DNA of 64,000 nucleotides from Papio anubis (taxonomy: Eukaryota > Chordata > Mammalia > Primates > Cercopithecidae): assembly GCF_008728515.1 (NCBI RefSeq), contig NC_044983.1:126413139-126477138 (forward strand), given 5' to 3'. This document shows, piece after piece, positions 31,856-42,290 of the stretch; within the stretch, counting starts at the first letter, position 1; every line of letters begins with the position of its first letter. Under the pieces are notes generated by a model. That model was not told where the DNA came from. It was given only the letters and a program-made list of their open reading frames with translations, and ran no database searches. A program made the position numbers and the translations under genes.

Positions 31856-32612
31856 GAATGCTTTTACACTGTTGGTGGGGAATGTAAATTAGTTCAACTA
31901 CTTTGGAAGATAGTGTGGTGATTCCTCAAAGATTTAGAACCAGAAATACCATTTGACCCAGCAATCCCATTGCTGGGCATATACCCAAAGCAATATAAAT
32001 CATTCTGTTATAAAGATACATGAACATGTATGTTCATTGCAGCATTATTCACAATAGCAAAGACATGGAATCAACCCAAATGCCCATCAATGATAGACTG
32101 GATAAAGAAAATGTGGTGCATATTTGCCACGGAATACTATGCAGCCATAAAAAGGAATGGGATCATGTCTTTGCAGGGACATGGATGAGGCTGGAGGTCA
32201 TTGTCCTCAGCAAACTAATGCAGAAACAGAAAACCAAACACCACATGTTCTCACTTATAAGTGGGAGCTGAATAATGACAACACATGAACTCAAGGAGGG
32301 AAACAACACTCACTGAGGCCTGTTGCGGGAGGGCAGGGGAGGAAAGTATTAGGGAAAAGAACTAATGCTTGTTGGGCTTAATACCTAGGTGATGGGTTGT
32401 TAGGTACAGCAAACCACCATGGCACATATTTTCCTGTGTAACAAACCTGTACATCTTGCACATGTACCCTGGAACTTAAAAATAATAATAATAACAAAAT
32501 AATTAAAAATAGATAAATAAATAGAAAATAACTTGCCCAAGAAGTTGACAAAGAGGTTTTATGACTTTCCCAAGGTCCCTCATTTTTCTGGCCCCAAGGT
32601 TGCACTCTTCTT

Positions 32613-32999
32613 TTTCCCACCTTGCTAGCTTCTCATATCCCAGAGCTTCCCTTTGTTCCTTCAGCACCAACATAGAGCTGAATTCTTCCCAGATACTCAA
32701 TAAACATTTCTCTTAATTGAGTTACTGTGAGATGACCAGAGTCAGCAACAGGATGGATTTTTCCCATTTTTTATTTTCTAGAAGTTTATTCAGGATGGAC
32801 CTTAGATATCCCAGAAACAAAAGCTAATTCAGGTAATAATTTTACCTCTAATAATGCTAATTTTACATAATTCCCTCCTAAGCTCTCAAGATCCTACTCA
32901 TTGAGGTGTGCTCATTTTTTTATTAGCTATTCCTGGAAGTGTTTCACAGTTAATAGAAGAGCCATAATGATCAGGTAGATTTTTTACCAGATGCCTGCA
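32613..32999. other. Unassigned 0.39 kb
   Basis: No element recognised. Confidence 0.45.
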
Positions 33000-33125
33000 G
33001 ACTATGAAAATTCTGCTTCATTGTCTCTCTTGCTTATCTGTGACTTGGTAAAATGGTTGTCACTTTTCTAGGCCTCAGTACCTTTTCAAAATAATGGGGA
33101 TATTAATGCCTTCATTAATTTTTAA
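33000..33125 (+). mobile_element. MIR SINE fragment
   Basis: 'tcactttt' followed by 'ctaggcctcagtaccttttc' and 'aaaataatggggatattaat' matches the MIR core. Confidence 0.6.
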
Positions 33126-33189
33126 TAAAATATACTTAAGTGAATCTTTAAGGTTTCTACCAGAGGGGAGGACAAATCCTGAGATTTAA

Positions 33190-33405
33190 AAATTTTTTTG
33201 AACAGTTCTTTTGAATTACAATTGATACACAAAGAACTGTGTATATTTCGTGTGTAAAATTTGATGTACTTGGACATATGCATCACCATATGGTGATGCC
33301 ATTGTGATACCATCACCACACTCAAGGTAACAGACAAAATCAACACCTCCCAAAGTGTTCTTACCACAAAAATAACAAGGGAAAAAAAAAGAGACACAAG
33401 GAAAC
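33190..33405 (-). mobile_element. Old L1M 3' end, antisense
   Basis: 'tgaattacaattgatacaca', 'gtgtgtaaaatttgatgtac', 'accatcaccacactcaaggt' follow an L1M/L1ME 3' UTR in reverse. Confidence 0.65.
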
Positions 33406-33424
33406 ATTGTGAAATCCTGTGACA

Positions 33425-33560
33425 TGGAGGCAGACACCTGTTTTGGAGTCCTGGCTGTTGAAGTCCTTGTCTGTATAAATTGGATTCTTGAATATATTCT
33501 TAACCTTCTAAGATTTCTATTTCCTTAATTGTTAAAGTGATTTAAAAAACCACCCTCCAG
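33425..33560 (+). mobile_element. MIR SINE fragment
   Basis: 'gttttggagtcctggctgtt' and 'cttaaccttctaagatttct' match the MIR order loosely. Confidence 0.5.
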
Positions 33561-33692
33561 ATTATGAATGGCTCCTACTGGAGTTGTGCAATGAGGAGCC
33601 TGGCAAACATATCTAGCCTGGACCTCTGCACCGGCTTTCTAGGTGGTATCTCCACCCAAGGTCATACCATAATGCTGATCTTTCTCCACACC

Positions 33693-34012
33693 TGTATTAG
33701 TCCATTCTTACACTGCTATAGAACATATCTGAGACTGAGTAATTCATAAAGGAAAGAGGTTTAATTGACTCACAATTCTGTAGGGCCAGGGAAGCCTCAG
33801 GAGACTTACAGTCATGGCAGAAGAGGAAGCAGGCATGTCCTTCTTCACAAGGCAGCAAGAGAGAGAAGAATGAGCAAAGAGGGAAAAGCCCCTTATAAAA
33901 CCATCAAATCTCGTGAGAGCTCATTCACAATCATGAGAACAGCAGTATGGGGGTAACCATGACCATGATTCAATTATCTCCCTCCAGGACCCTCCCATGA
34001 AATGTGGGAATC
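33693..34012 (-). mobile_element. MST/THE1-type LTR, antisense, 3'-clipped
   Basis: Starts at 'tgtattagtccattcttaca', with 'aggaaagaggtttaattgac', 'agcaagagagagaagaatga', 'accatcaaatctcgtgagag'. It stops after 'gaaatgtgggaatca', lacking the last 50 or so bases that normally end in ACCATATCA. No clean duplication is visible, consistent with truncation. Confidence 0.85.
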
Positions 34013-34655
34013 AGCCAGGACTGCATCTCATCTGAGGTTCAACTGGGGAAGGAACTCTTTCCAAGCTCATGTAGTTGTTGGCAGCATTCAGTTTCTTGTG
34101 AGCTGTTGGTGAGAGGCTACCTTCAGTTTCTAGAGGTTTCCTTCAACCCTTCCCTAGATGTGTCCTGTTTGTCCCTAGAGATCCAGTTTCTACCTGCTTG
34201 GTGCCCCAGGAAGCTGACTTCTGTGCAGGGCATCAACTGAGCTCTTTGCTGTCCAACTTGTGGTTGGGTTTGACCAATGGGAAAAAACCAGCAGGAAATA
34301 TAAAGAAGGAAGAAGCTGCACCTGTGTCCATTCACCTCGATCCTTCTCTCTCAGGTCTTGAGCTGTCTGTTTATTTCTAAGCAAATATCACAGAATTATT
34401 TTCTCCAGCTGCCTTTAGCTCCAGCTACTGTGCCTGGATTCTTGTAACTGTTTCTCCCCTTGCTACTTAGGGTGGCAAGGGCTCCCCTGGTTTGCTAACC
34501 CAGGGGAACTTCATCATCCCTGTCAGTTTCCCTTAGTCTGCTCACATCTTTAAAAATATTCCCTTTATAAATTTCCTTATTTACCCCATTTGCCTGTGCT
34601 AATTGGCCAGGACCCTGATATAACCTCCTTTGACTAAAGCATCCTAACTTGAGTC
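34013..34655. other. Unassigned 0.64 kb, repeat-like
   Basis: The segment 'gcatctcatctgaggttcaa' to 'agtttcttgtgagctgttgg' (34024-34110) resembles a repeat I have seen but cannot name. The rest is unassigned. The 60-78 codon frames overlap on both strands and are not called. Confidence 0.4.
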
Positions 34656-34659
34656 TACT

Positions 34660-34800
34660 ATAGGTTCAGTACCCCTTATCCAAAATATTTGGGACCAGAA
34701 GTGTTTCAAATTTTGGATTGTTATTATTTTGGAATAGTTTCATTATACTTATTGGTTCAGTATTTCTAATCTAAAAAATCCCAAATCATCTCCCACAGCA
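34660..34800 (+). mobile_element. Tigger-family MITE fragment
   Basis: 'ataggttcagtaccccttat', 'ccaaaatatttgggaccaga', 'agtgtttcaaattttggatt' and 'attatacttattggttcagt' match a pogo-like Tigger inverted-repeat MITE (Tigger7/MER44-like). Only one arm survives. Confidence 0.7.
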
Positions 34801-35089
34801 TAGTTATTCCAATAGCTCTTATTTACAATTGTCAAACAGAAAGAAACAAGGTCAGCAACAGTTAGTTAAAAATTGCCTTGCTTTTAAAAAAATCCTTACA
34901 GTTTTATTATAAGTAAGGGTAAGTACCTACCACCATCACATCTCTTAGTGTAATTCTCCTTTATGCTACACTTAGACAATTGTATGGATTTTTTATTGAC
35001 TTTAAAAATTATGTGTAGTAGTAAGCTATATTATACATGAACTTCATTTCTAAAGGAGTCATTAGATTTATTTGTAATAAGATAGGAGT

Positions 35090-35215
35090 GTTGGATCTGA
35101 TGAGGCAGATCACTCCTCTTAGATATATCTGTATCTTTCATGTTCCCTTGACTGTGGCTGGCATACAGCAGGAGCTCAGTAAATGTTAGAGAACTGAGTG
35201 AGTGGGTGGATAAAT
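35090..35215 (+). mobile_element. L2 LINE 3' terminus
   Basis: 'gtggctggcatacagcagga' followed by 'gctcagtaaatgttagagaa' is the L2 3' end. Confidence 0.65.
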
Positions 35216-35543
35216 TACCTGCCTGCAACATTAGTATAAGTTGCTTGGTGGACACTGCTGTGTGTTGTTTGAATGGCACCTCTTTAGGCAGAGATTGCCA
35301 TCCCTACATCACTAACTTCTGGGATTGGGGACAATTTATGCAACATTCTATTCCCTGAGTATAAGGGAAATTCTACACTGAGAGAACTTTTGGAGGTGGC
35401 CTTTTTGGGGGAGATGAAACACTTTCTTGTTTTCTCAGTGTAAATCTATTAAGGAAAGGATTGCACCATGATGTTAATGAGCTCAGGAATGGAACTTAAA
35501 AACAACACAAAACAAGCAAAGTGTTCCTCATATTGTTTGGGTA
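35216..35543. other. Unassigned 0.33 kb
   Basis: No element recognised. Confidence 0.45.
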
Positions 35544-35771
35544 TACAGAAGTCTCCCTGAAGGGTATAGGTTTCAAGACCTCTAGTGAATTCTTGAAGGC
35601 ACAAATAGTAGTAAACCCTATATTTTCCTATACATATGATCAAGTATAATTGACAAATTAGGTACAGGATTAGATTAACAATCATAATAAAATAGAACAA
35701 TTATAATTAAATACTGTAATAAAAGTTATGTGAATTGTGCGTGTCTCTTTCTATCTCAAGATGTTTTACTG

Positions 35772-36081
35772 GGCCGGGCGCGGTGGCTCAAGCCTGTAAT
35801 CCCAGCACTTTGGGAGGCCGAGACGGGCGGATCACGAGGTCAGGAGATCGAGACCATCCTGGTGAACATGGTGAAACCCCGTCTCTACTAAAAAAAAAAA
35901 ATACAAAAAACTAGCCGGGCAAGGTGGCGGGTGCCTGTAGTCCCAGCTACTCGGGAGGCTGAGGCAGGAGAATGGCGTGAACCCGGGAGGCAGAGCTTGC
36001 AGTGAGCTGAGATCTGGCCACTGCACTCCAGCTTGGGAGAGAGAGCGAGACTCCGTCTCAAAAAAAAAAAAAAAAAAAAAA
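35772..36081 (+). mobile_element. Young AluY, Old World monkey type (AluY-R-like)
   Basis: Near-consensus copy: 'ggccgggcgcggtggctcaa', 'gcctgtaatcccagcac', 'gaggccgagacgggcggatc', many intact CpGs, and the cercopithecoid 'gagatctggccactgcactc'. Perfect 14-base duplication AAGATGTTTTACTG at 35758-35771 and 36082-36095. It is among the youngest insertions in the window and could be polymorphic among individuals or species. Confidence 0.95.
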
Positions 36082-36147
36082 AAGATGTTTTACTGTAGTA
36101 TTCCTTGGGTAACTGAAACCACAGAAAACAAAATCGTGGATAAAGGG

Positions 36148-36484
36148 TGATATGGTTTGGCTGTGTCCCCACCCAAATCTCATCTTGAATTGTAGCTCCC
36201 ATAATTCCCATGTGTTATGGGAGGGACTTGGTGTGAGATAATAGAATCATAGGGGTGGTTTCCTCTATACCGTTCTCATGGTAGTGAATAAGTCTCAAGA
36301 GATCTGATGGTTTTCATTCTGTCTTCCCTGCTGCCATGTAAGATGTGACTTGCTCCTCCTCGCCTGCTGCCATGATTGTGCATCCTCCCTAGTGATGTTG
36401 AACTGTGCCGATTAAACCTCTTTCCTTTATAATTACCAAGTCTCAGGTATGTCTTTATTAGCAGTGTGAGAATAGACTAATACA
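36148..36484 (+). mobile_element. THE1 solo LTR
   Basis: Runs from 'tgatatggtttggctgtgtc' to 'gaatagactaataca' with a perfect duplication AAGGG at 36143-36147 and 36485-36489. Complete LTR with a few internal deletions. It sits 14 bases inside the end of the Tigger-type element. Confidence 0.95.
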
Positions 36485-36498
36485 AAGGGGAACTACTG

Positions 36499-36799
36499 CA
36501 TGTTGCTCCTAGAGACCATTGATTTGCCCACTACTTAGACTAACCTTTCCTATGCATGTCTTCAAGTTGCTTCCTCTATTCTTCTCTGGAAATGATTTCA
36601 TGTCCCCTGTATTCATCAGTCCTCCCCAGCTAGCCCAATGTGTATCTTGGGCAGTGACATTGCTTTTTATCTTGTTGTGTCTCTGGGGTTGTATGTCTCC
36701 AGGAGATTTGCACTAGCTGCTAGATGTGCAATGAATGCTTGTAGGTAAATCTTTAACCAGGAAATGATCTTAGAAGCTCAGTCTTTCTATGTTTTCAAA
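36499..36799. other. Unassigned 0.3 kb
   Basis: No element recognised. Confidence 0.45.
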
Positions 36800-36910
36800 T
36801 AATAAATTGGAATTTACAGAGGTGCGATTACTTGTCTCAGGTTATAGAGATGGTTAGTTACAGAGGTGGACCAAGAAGCCTTGAATCAGGATTCTCTGTA
36901 TACAAAATTT
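36800..36910 (-). mobile_element. MIR SINE fragment, antisense
   Basis: 'tggaatttacagaggtgcga', 'ttacttgtctcaggttatag', 'gccttgaatcaggattctct' in antisense MIR order. Confidence 0.6.
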
Positions 36911-37414
36911 TGTGCTTTAGAGGGAGGAGAGTATAAATAAAATATTTCTTAAACTAAAATGTAAAGATGTGATTATTCTGATTAATAAAAATTCAGAATA
37001 TATGTTATATGCATACTGAACTTACACACGTAATACATACATAGTTATAGTTTTCATTTAAAATAATACAGTCCATTGAAAGGCCCTTTCAACTATGGAG
37101 ATAATTTGCATAAAATATACATATTAAGTATGAAAAGGAAACAGTAAAAATGAAAAAAAAATGGAAATAAGAAAAGAACTCAATGTGCCAAGTAATTTAC
37201 ATACTGACAGCAAGTTTATTTGAACATAGAAATGTATGTAAATTGGCCTGCCTATTTAAGAAAAAGATATGCAAATAGATGTCCACAGAAATCTGCTACC
37301 CTTCATGTTGAGGTAGAAAACAAGATGCTTAATTTCTTCTCAAATTATTATTTTTTCTTTCCAGAATGTCCCCTCAGGAAACTCTAGGGATGAATTCTTA
37401 CATGTCTAGCATTT
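36911..37414. other. Unassigned 0.5 kb
   Basis: AT-rich, no element recognised. Confidence 0.45.
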
Positions 37415-37560
37415 AACCATTCATTCATCCATGTAACTGTCTTACACAGTTCTGAGCCAGGCATTACACAGGGTGCTGAAGTTACAAAGGTGAGTAAGAC
37501 ACAGAAAGTTCTAGTCCTTGAGAAGCTCAAAATCTAATGAGAACAAAAGATGTACATGGT
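37415..37560 (-). mobile_element. L2 LINE 3' end, antisense
   Basis: 'aaccattcattcatccatgt', 'tctgagccaggcattacaca', 'gtgctgaagttacaaaggtg' and 'ccttgagaagctcaaaatct' match antisense L2. Confidence 0.7.
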
Positions 37561-38019
37561 CTCTTATGACCACTGGGATGCTTATGCACTGGGAATACAT
37601 GTGCTCAATGTACAAATGCACTTGGGATAGGTATGTTGTTATATATTTACTATAAATAAAATGGCAGTGGTGTGTCTAATAAGGTTGACAGTGACTCTAT
37701 GGATATATTCACGATGCTTCCATGACAGCCAGTGACCTCCTCTGTCAACTTTCCCATTTTTCTTTGAGTCCCCTTCTCTTATTGCTTCTCCATCTTTTCT
37801 AAGTCCTTATTTTGGGTTCAACATTTTCAAGTGCCTCCCGACTGTCTTTAAGCCTAACCATGATCTGTGTAGTCTTTCTAAGCCTATTTCTCTACAATTC
37901 TATACTGATCTTTCTATAAAATGGGTCACAGGAATGAAACTAAAAGGAAAAAAAAGAGGAGAAAAAGGAAATACATTTCTCTTGAAGAATTTGCTTTCAA
38001 AAGGTATCAGATTTGGGAG
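37561..38019. other. Unassigned 0.46 kb
   Basis: Possibly further L2-like text (pyrimidine-rich, 37735-37930), too diverged to call. Confidence 0.35.
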
Positions 38020-38145
38020 GAGACACGAATTCAAAATTTCATTTAGTACCTTCGTAATTATGTGATCATGAGTAAGTCACAACCACTTTTCAATAAACCA
38101 CAGGGAAGGGTCATGAGGAGGACTACATGAAATAATATGAGTAAA
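38020..38145 (+). mobile_element. MIR SINE fragment
   Basis: 'attatgtgatcatgagtaag', 'tcacaaccacttttcaataa' and 'ggtcatgaggaggactacat' match MIR loosely. Confidence 0.5.
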
Positions 38146-38799
38146 GCAAATTTATATTTCCATCCTAGGTCCTTCCCTAAAACTCCAGGCTCATATAAAC
38201 AACCTACTATGTGACATCTCTACTTGAACATCTTAGATTAATCTCAAAACGTATCTAAACCTGAATTGCTGATATTCTTCCCCAAAGCTGTTCCACGCAT
38301 CTCCTTGCCTATATCTGTTAATGGCCACTCTATCCTTCTAGTTGCTTGAGCCAAGCCCTAGGAGTTATCTTTCACTCTTCTCTTTCTTTCACACCTCACA
38401 TATAATAAATAAGAAAATCTCATTGTCTCCTCCTTCAAAACACAACCAGAATCCAACCATTTTTCTGAACTCCACTGCTATTATACTGACAATGTCACAT
38501 AGTTTCTCACCTCAGTTGTGACAGCCTCTTTACAACTCTCCCTACATTGACAATGATGCCTGTAAATAGGCATACCTAAGACATATTGCAGGTTTGGTTC
38601 CACACCACCATAATAAGGCAATCATCTCAATAGATTGAGTAACAGCAATTTATTTGTTTCTCAGTACATGTAAAAATCATGTTTACACAATACTGTAGCC
38701 TATTCAGTGTGCAGTAGCATTGTGTCTAAAAGCAATATACATACCTTAATTAAAAATACATTATTGCTAAAATATATAATGATCATCTGTGCATTCAAG

Positions 38800-40843
38800 T
38801 CATAATCGTTTTGCTGGTGGAGGGTCTTCATGTTGATGGCTGCAAATAGATCAGGGTGGTACTTGCTGAAGGTTGAGGTGGCTGTGTCAATTTCTCAAAA
38901 TAAGTCAACAATAATGTTTGCAGTATTGGTTGACTCTTTTTTTAAAAAAAAAATTGTCACCAAAGATTTCTCTGTAGCATGTGATGCTGTTTGATACCAT
39001 TTTACCCACAGTAGAACTTCCATCAAATTTGGAGTCAATCGTAACAAACCCTGATGATGCTTTATTAAGTAGGTTTATGTAATATTCTGAATCCTTTCTT
39101 GTTCTTTCAGCAATGTTCACAGCATCTTCACCAGGTGTAGATCACATGTCAAGAAGCCACTTTTTTTCCCGCCTCATCCATAAGAAGTAACTCCTCATTG
39201 GCTCAGGTTTTATCATGGGATTGCAACAATTCAGTCACATCTTCAGGCTCCAGTTTTTTGTTTGTTTGTTTGTTCATTTTGAAACAGGGTTTAGCTCTGT
39301 CATCCAGGCTGGAGTACAGTGGCGTGATTTTAGCTCATTGCAACCTCTGCCTCAAGCCTTTCTCCCAAGTAACTGGGGATATAGCTGTGCACCACCACAC
39401 CTGGCTATTATTTTATTTTATTTTTGTAGAGATGGGGTTTCACCATGTTGCCCAGGCTGGTCTCGAACTCCTGAGCTCAAGAAATCCTCCCATCTCGGTC
39501 TCCCAAAGTGCTGGGATTACAGTAGTGATCCAACGTGCCTGGCCTCAGGCTTCACTTCTTATTCTAGTTGTTTTGCTATTTCTACCATGTCTTCAGTACC
39601 TTCCTCCACTAAAGTGTTGAACTCCTCAAAGTCATTTGTGAGGATCTGAATCAACTTTTTCCAAACACCTGTTTATGTTGATATTTTGACTTCTTCCCAT
39701 GAATCATGAATGTTCTTAATGGCACGTGGAATGCTGAATCTTTCCCCAAAGATTATCAAATTACTTTGCCCAGATACATCAGAGCAATCACTATGGTAGC
39801 TGGAGTCTTACAAAATGTAATTTTTAAATAGTAAGATTTGAAACTCAAAATTAGTCCTTATCCATAGGTTATAAATAGGTATTGGTTAGAAGGCATGAAA
39901 ACAACATTAATTCCTTTGTACATATCCATCAGAGCCCTTAGGTGACCAGGTACATTGTCAATGACCAGTAATATTTTGAAAGGAATCTTTTCTCTTTTGA
40001 GCCATGGCTCTCTACAATAAACTTAAAATATTCAGTAATCCAGGTCTTAAACAGATGTGTTGTCATCTAGGCTTTGTTGTTCCATTATACAGCACAAGCT
40101 GGGTAGACTTAGCATCAGTGTTAAGGGCCTTACAATTTTCAGAATGGTAAATGTGTATTGGCATTGAATGAAAGTTACCAGCTGCATTAGCCCTTAATAA
40201 TCAATCAATCCTTTGGTGCTTTGAAGCCAAGAATTGACTTTTCTTCCCCAGCTATGAAAGTCCTACATGACATCTTCCAGTATTAGGCTGTTTTGTCTGC
40301 ACTGAAAATCTGTTATTGGGCACCTTCATTAATTATTTTAATTAGATCTTCTGGAGAACTTTGCTGCAGCTTCTCCAATAGCACTTGCTGCATCGCCTTG
40401 TACTTTTATGTTATGAAGACAGCTTCTTTTCTTAAACCTCATGAACTAATCTCTTCTAGCCTTTAATTTTTTTCCCCTCACCTCTCTCAGTCTTCATAGG
40501 ATTGAAGAGAGTTAGGGCCTTTTTCTGGATTAAGTTTTGGCTAAAAGGAATGTTGTGGTTGGTTGGATCTTTTATCCAGATCATTAAAACTTTCTCCATA
40601 TCAGCAATGAGACTGTTCTGGTTTCTTATCATTTGTGTATTCACAGGAGTAGCACTTTTAAGTTCCTTCAAGAACTTTTCTTTTGCACTCACAACTTGGT
40701 TGACTGTTTGGCACAAGGGACCCAACTTCCAGCCTTTCTTGGCTTTTTGCATGCCTTCCTCACTAAGCTGAATTATTTCTAGGTTTTGTTTAAAGCAAGA
40801 GACGCGAGACTCTTCTGTTCACTTGAGTATATATATAAGCCAC
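38800..40843 (-). pseudogene. Tigger1 transposase remnant
   Basis: The dead DDE transposase of this Tigger1. The start codon position at 40841-40843 reads GTG on the minus strand instead of ATG. The frame at 40456-40752 (98 codons) covers the DNA-binding, CENP-B-like part (text such as KEKFLKELKSATPVNTQMIR), and the frame at 38905-39120 (71 codons) covers the C-terminal part. An antisense-Alu insertion at 39252-39544 and several frameshifts break the coding sequence. It is non-functional. Confidence 0.78.
39252..39544 (-). mobile_element. Alu (J/S), antisense, inside Tigger1
   Basis: A (GTTT)n tail, then 'gaaacagggtttagctctgt', 'catgttgcccaggctggtct', 'cgaactcctgagctcaagaa', 'tgctgggattaca'. 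'tcaggct' repeats at both ends, a decayed duplication. The two long plus-strand frames (140 and 144 codons) over it are Alu-derived. Confidence 0.85.
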
Positions 40844-41724
40844 TGTAGACTTATTAATTGGCTAATTTTAAGATTGTTGTGTGTCAGGGAATAGGGAGGC
40901 CCAAGAAGAGGAAGAGAGATGTGTGTATGCGGGGAGGGAATCAATCAATGGAGCAGCCAGAACACACACAACATTTATTGATTAAGTTCACCATCTTACA
41001 TGGATGCAGTTAGTGGCATCCCAAAACAATTACAATAGTAACATCAAAGGTCGCTGATTGCAGATCTCCATAACAGATATAATAGCAATTAAAAAAGTTT
41101 AAACTATTACAGGAATTACCAAAATGTGACATAGAGACACAAAATGAGCAAATACTATTGGAAAAATGGTGTCGATACACTTGCTCCACACAGGATTGCC
41201 ACAAACCTTCAATTTGTAAAAAACACTATTCTATGAACAGCCATGAAAAGAAGCACCATCAAATGAGCTATGCCTATAGTTGGTTCTCAGGAGAGAAGAC
41301 AATATAATGTTTCAAAACCTTAAGTCAGGGCATGTCACTGCTCAAACCCTGCAGTGACTCCCCATTTCATTTAACATAAAAGAAAAGCTTCACAATGACC
41401 AAAGGGGGCCTGTGTGAAGTGGCCCCTCAAACCCTCTCTGACCTCAGCCCTCTGCTGTCTTTCTGTCCTTGCACTTTCATATCTGGCCATCTGGATTCCT
41501 CACTGTTCCTTAATTTGCCCACACAAGCAGTTGCTGTGGGACCTTTGCACTGGCTGTCCCTTTGCCCAGCACCCCCTCTTTTTCATGTATTTGAATGTCT
41601 AATTTTTTCCACCTTTTTCAAGTTTTTGCTCAGATTTCACCTTTTCAATAAAACCTAATGGGACCACCAAACTCTACAGTTCTTTCCCCAGTCCTCTTGA
41701 TTCTCTTTGTGTTGGTATGTTTTC

Positions 41725-42034
41725 TGTTTTTTTGTTTTGTTTTGTTTTGTTTGAGATGGAGTTTTGCTCTTGTTGCCCAGGCTGGAGTGCAATGGTGCAA
41801 TCTCGGCTCACCACCACCTCCTTCTCCCAGGTTCAAGCAATTCTCCTGCCTCAGCCTCCTGAGTAGCTAGAATTACAGGCATGCCCCACCACACCCAGCT
41901 AATTTTTATATTTTTAATAGAGACAGGGCTCTCCATGTTGGTCTGCCTGGTCTGAACTCCCGACCTCCATGTGATCCGCCTGCCTGGGCCTCCCAAAGTG
42001 CTGGGATTACAGGTGTGAGCCACCATGCCCGGCC
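41725..42034 (-). mobile_element. AluS, antisense, inside L2
   Basis: A (TTTTG)n tail, 'gagatggagttttgctcttg', 'aggctggagtgcaatggtgc', 'gtgctgggattacaggtgtg', 'ccaccatgcccggcc'. A decayed duplication of an ATGTTTTCT/ATGTTTTTT type flanks it. Confidence 0.87.
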
Positions 42035-42119
42035 GCGATGTTTTTTAATAACACCTAACCTCTTTTTAATGAGCTAGAAAATGTATTCATTTAGTCTGTT
42101 TATTTTTAATTGTATATTA

Positions 42120-42136
42120 CCCCCCCCCCCCCCCCC
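42120..42136. repeat. Poly-C run of 17
   Basis: An uninterrupted C17 homopolymer lies in the L2 where the ancestral sequence has a short C-run ('gtctccccactaga'). Unusual for length and base. Confidence 0.9.
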
Positions 42137-42290
42137 ACTATGAAGTCGCTCCTACCAAGGGCAGTGATTTTGTGTGTTTTGTATACTAATATGTCTCAGT
42201 CTGTATCTACAAACATATTCGGAGATCTATAAAAATTTGCCAAGTGAGAGTACCTGGCTTACAGCAAGAGCTCAATTATGATCAATTTTC

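Larger units (their letters stand above)
30933..32530 (+). mobile_element. 5'-truncated L1 (ORF2 C-terminus and 3' UTR)
   Basis: Begins inside ORF2 ('atttatatggaacaaaaaaa'), passes 'aaatggggaaaggactccct' and ends in an A-rich tail with ATAATAATAATAA at about 32480-32530. It has an 8-base duplication ACTTGCCC. A primate-age L1 (L1PA/PB range) with many differences from young L1. Confidence 0.88.
30785..32612 (-). mobile_element. MIR SINE split by an L1, antisense
   Basis: The left half (30785-30932) has 'aattatcccaatttgatagg', 'tttcaaagaggttagtttac'; the right half (32531-32612) has 'acttgcccaagaagttgaca' and 'cttctttttcccacc'. The repeat 'acttgccc' at 30925-30932 and 32531-32538 is the L1 duplication. 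Confidence 0.6.
35546..36498 (+). mobile_element. Tigger-type DNA transposon remnant, doubly interrupted
   Basis: Starts 'cagaagtctccctgaagggt' after TA and ends 'ggggaactactg', followed by CA. 'aataaaatagaacaattata', 'ctgtaataaaagttatgtga' and 'taactgaaaccacagaaaac' belong to a Tigger2/3-like MITE. It is broken by an AluY-R (35772-36081) and by a THE1 LTR (36148-36484). Once those are removed, it is one continuous element. Confidence 0.8.
38567..41276 (-). mobile_element. Tigger1 DNA transposon, near-complete, reverse
   Basis: Left terminus 'taggcatacctaagacatat' with 'tgcaggtttggttcca', right terminus ending 'aatgagctatgccta', then TA. The interior is collinear with reverse-complement Tigger1 throughout, interrupted by an Alu at 39252-39544. 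It is oriented opposite to the Tigger1 at 20793-23474. Confidence 0.92.
38160..42290 (+). mobile_element. L2 LINE 3' portion, split by Tigger1 and Alu
   Basis: Three collinear pieces: 38160-38566 ('gagccaagccctaggagtta', 'gttatctttcactcttctct'), 41277-41724 ('gcatgtcactgctcaaaccc', 'cctttgcactggctgtccct') and 42035-42290 ('gaagtcgctcc', 'gtacctggcttacagcaaga', 'gctcaattatgatca'). Together they span much of the L2 3' end. The host is older than both inserts. Confidence 0.8.

Noticed and set aside
39198..39649. Overlapping 140- and 144-codon plus-strand frames
   Set aside because: They lie over an antisense Alu inside Tigger1; the translation is the usual Alu-derived text.
41395..41658. 87-codon plus-strand frame
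   Set aside because: Runs through L2 3' sequence, which is non-coding here.
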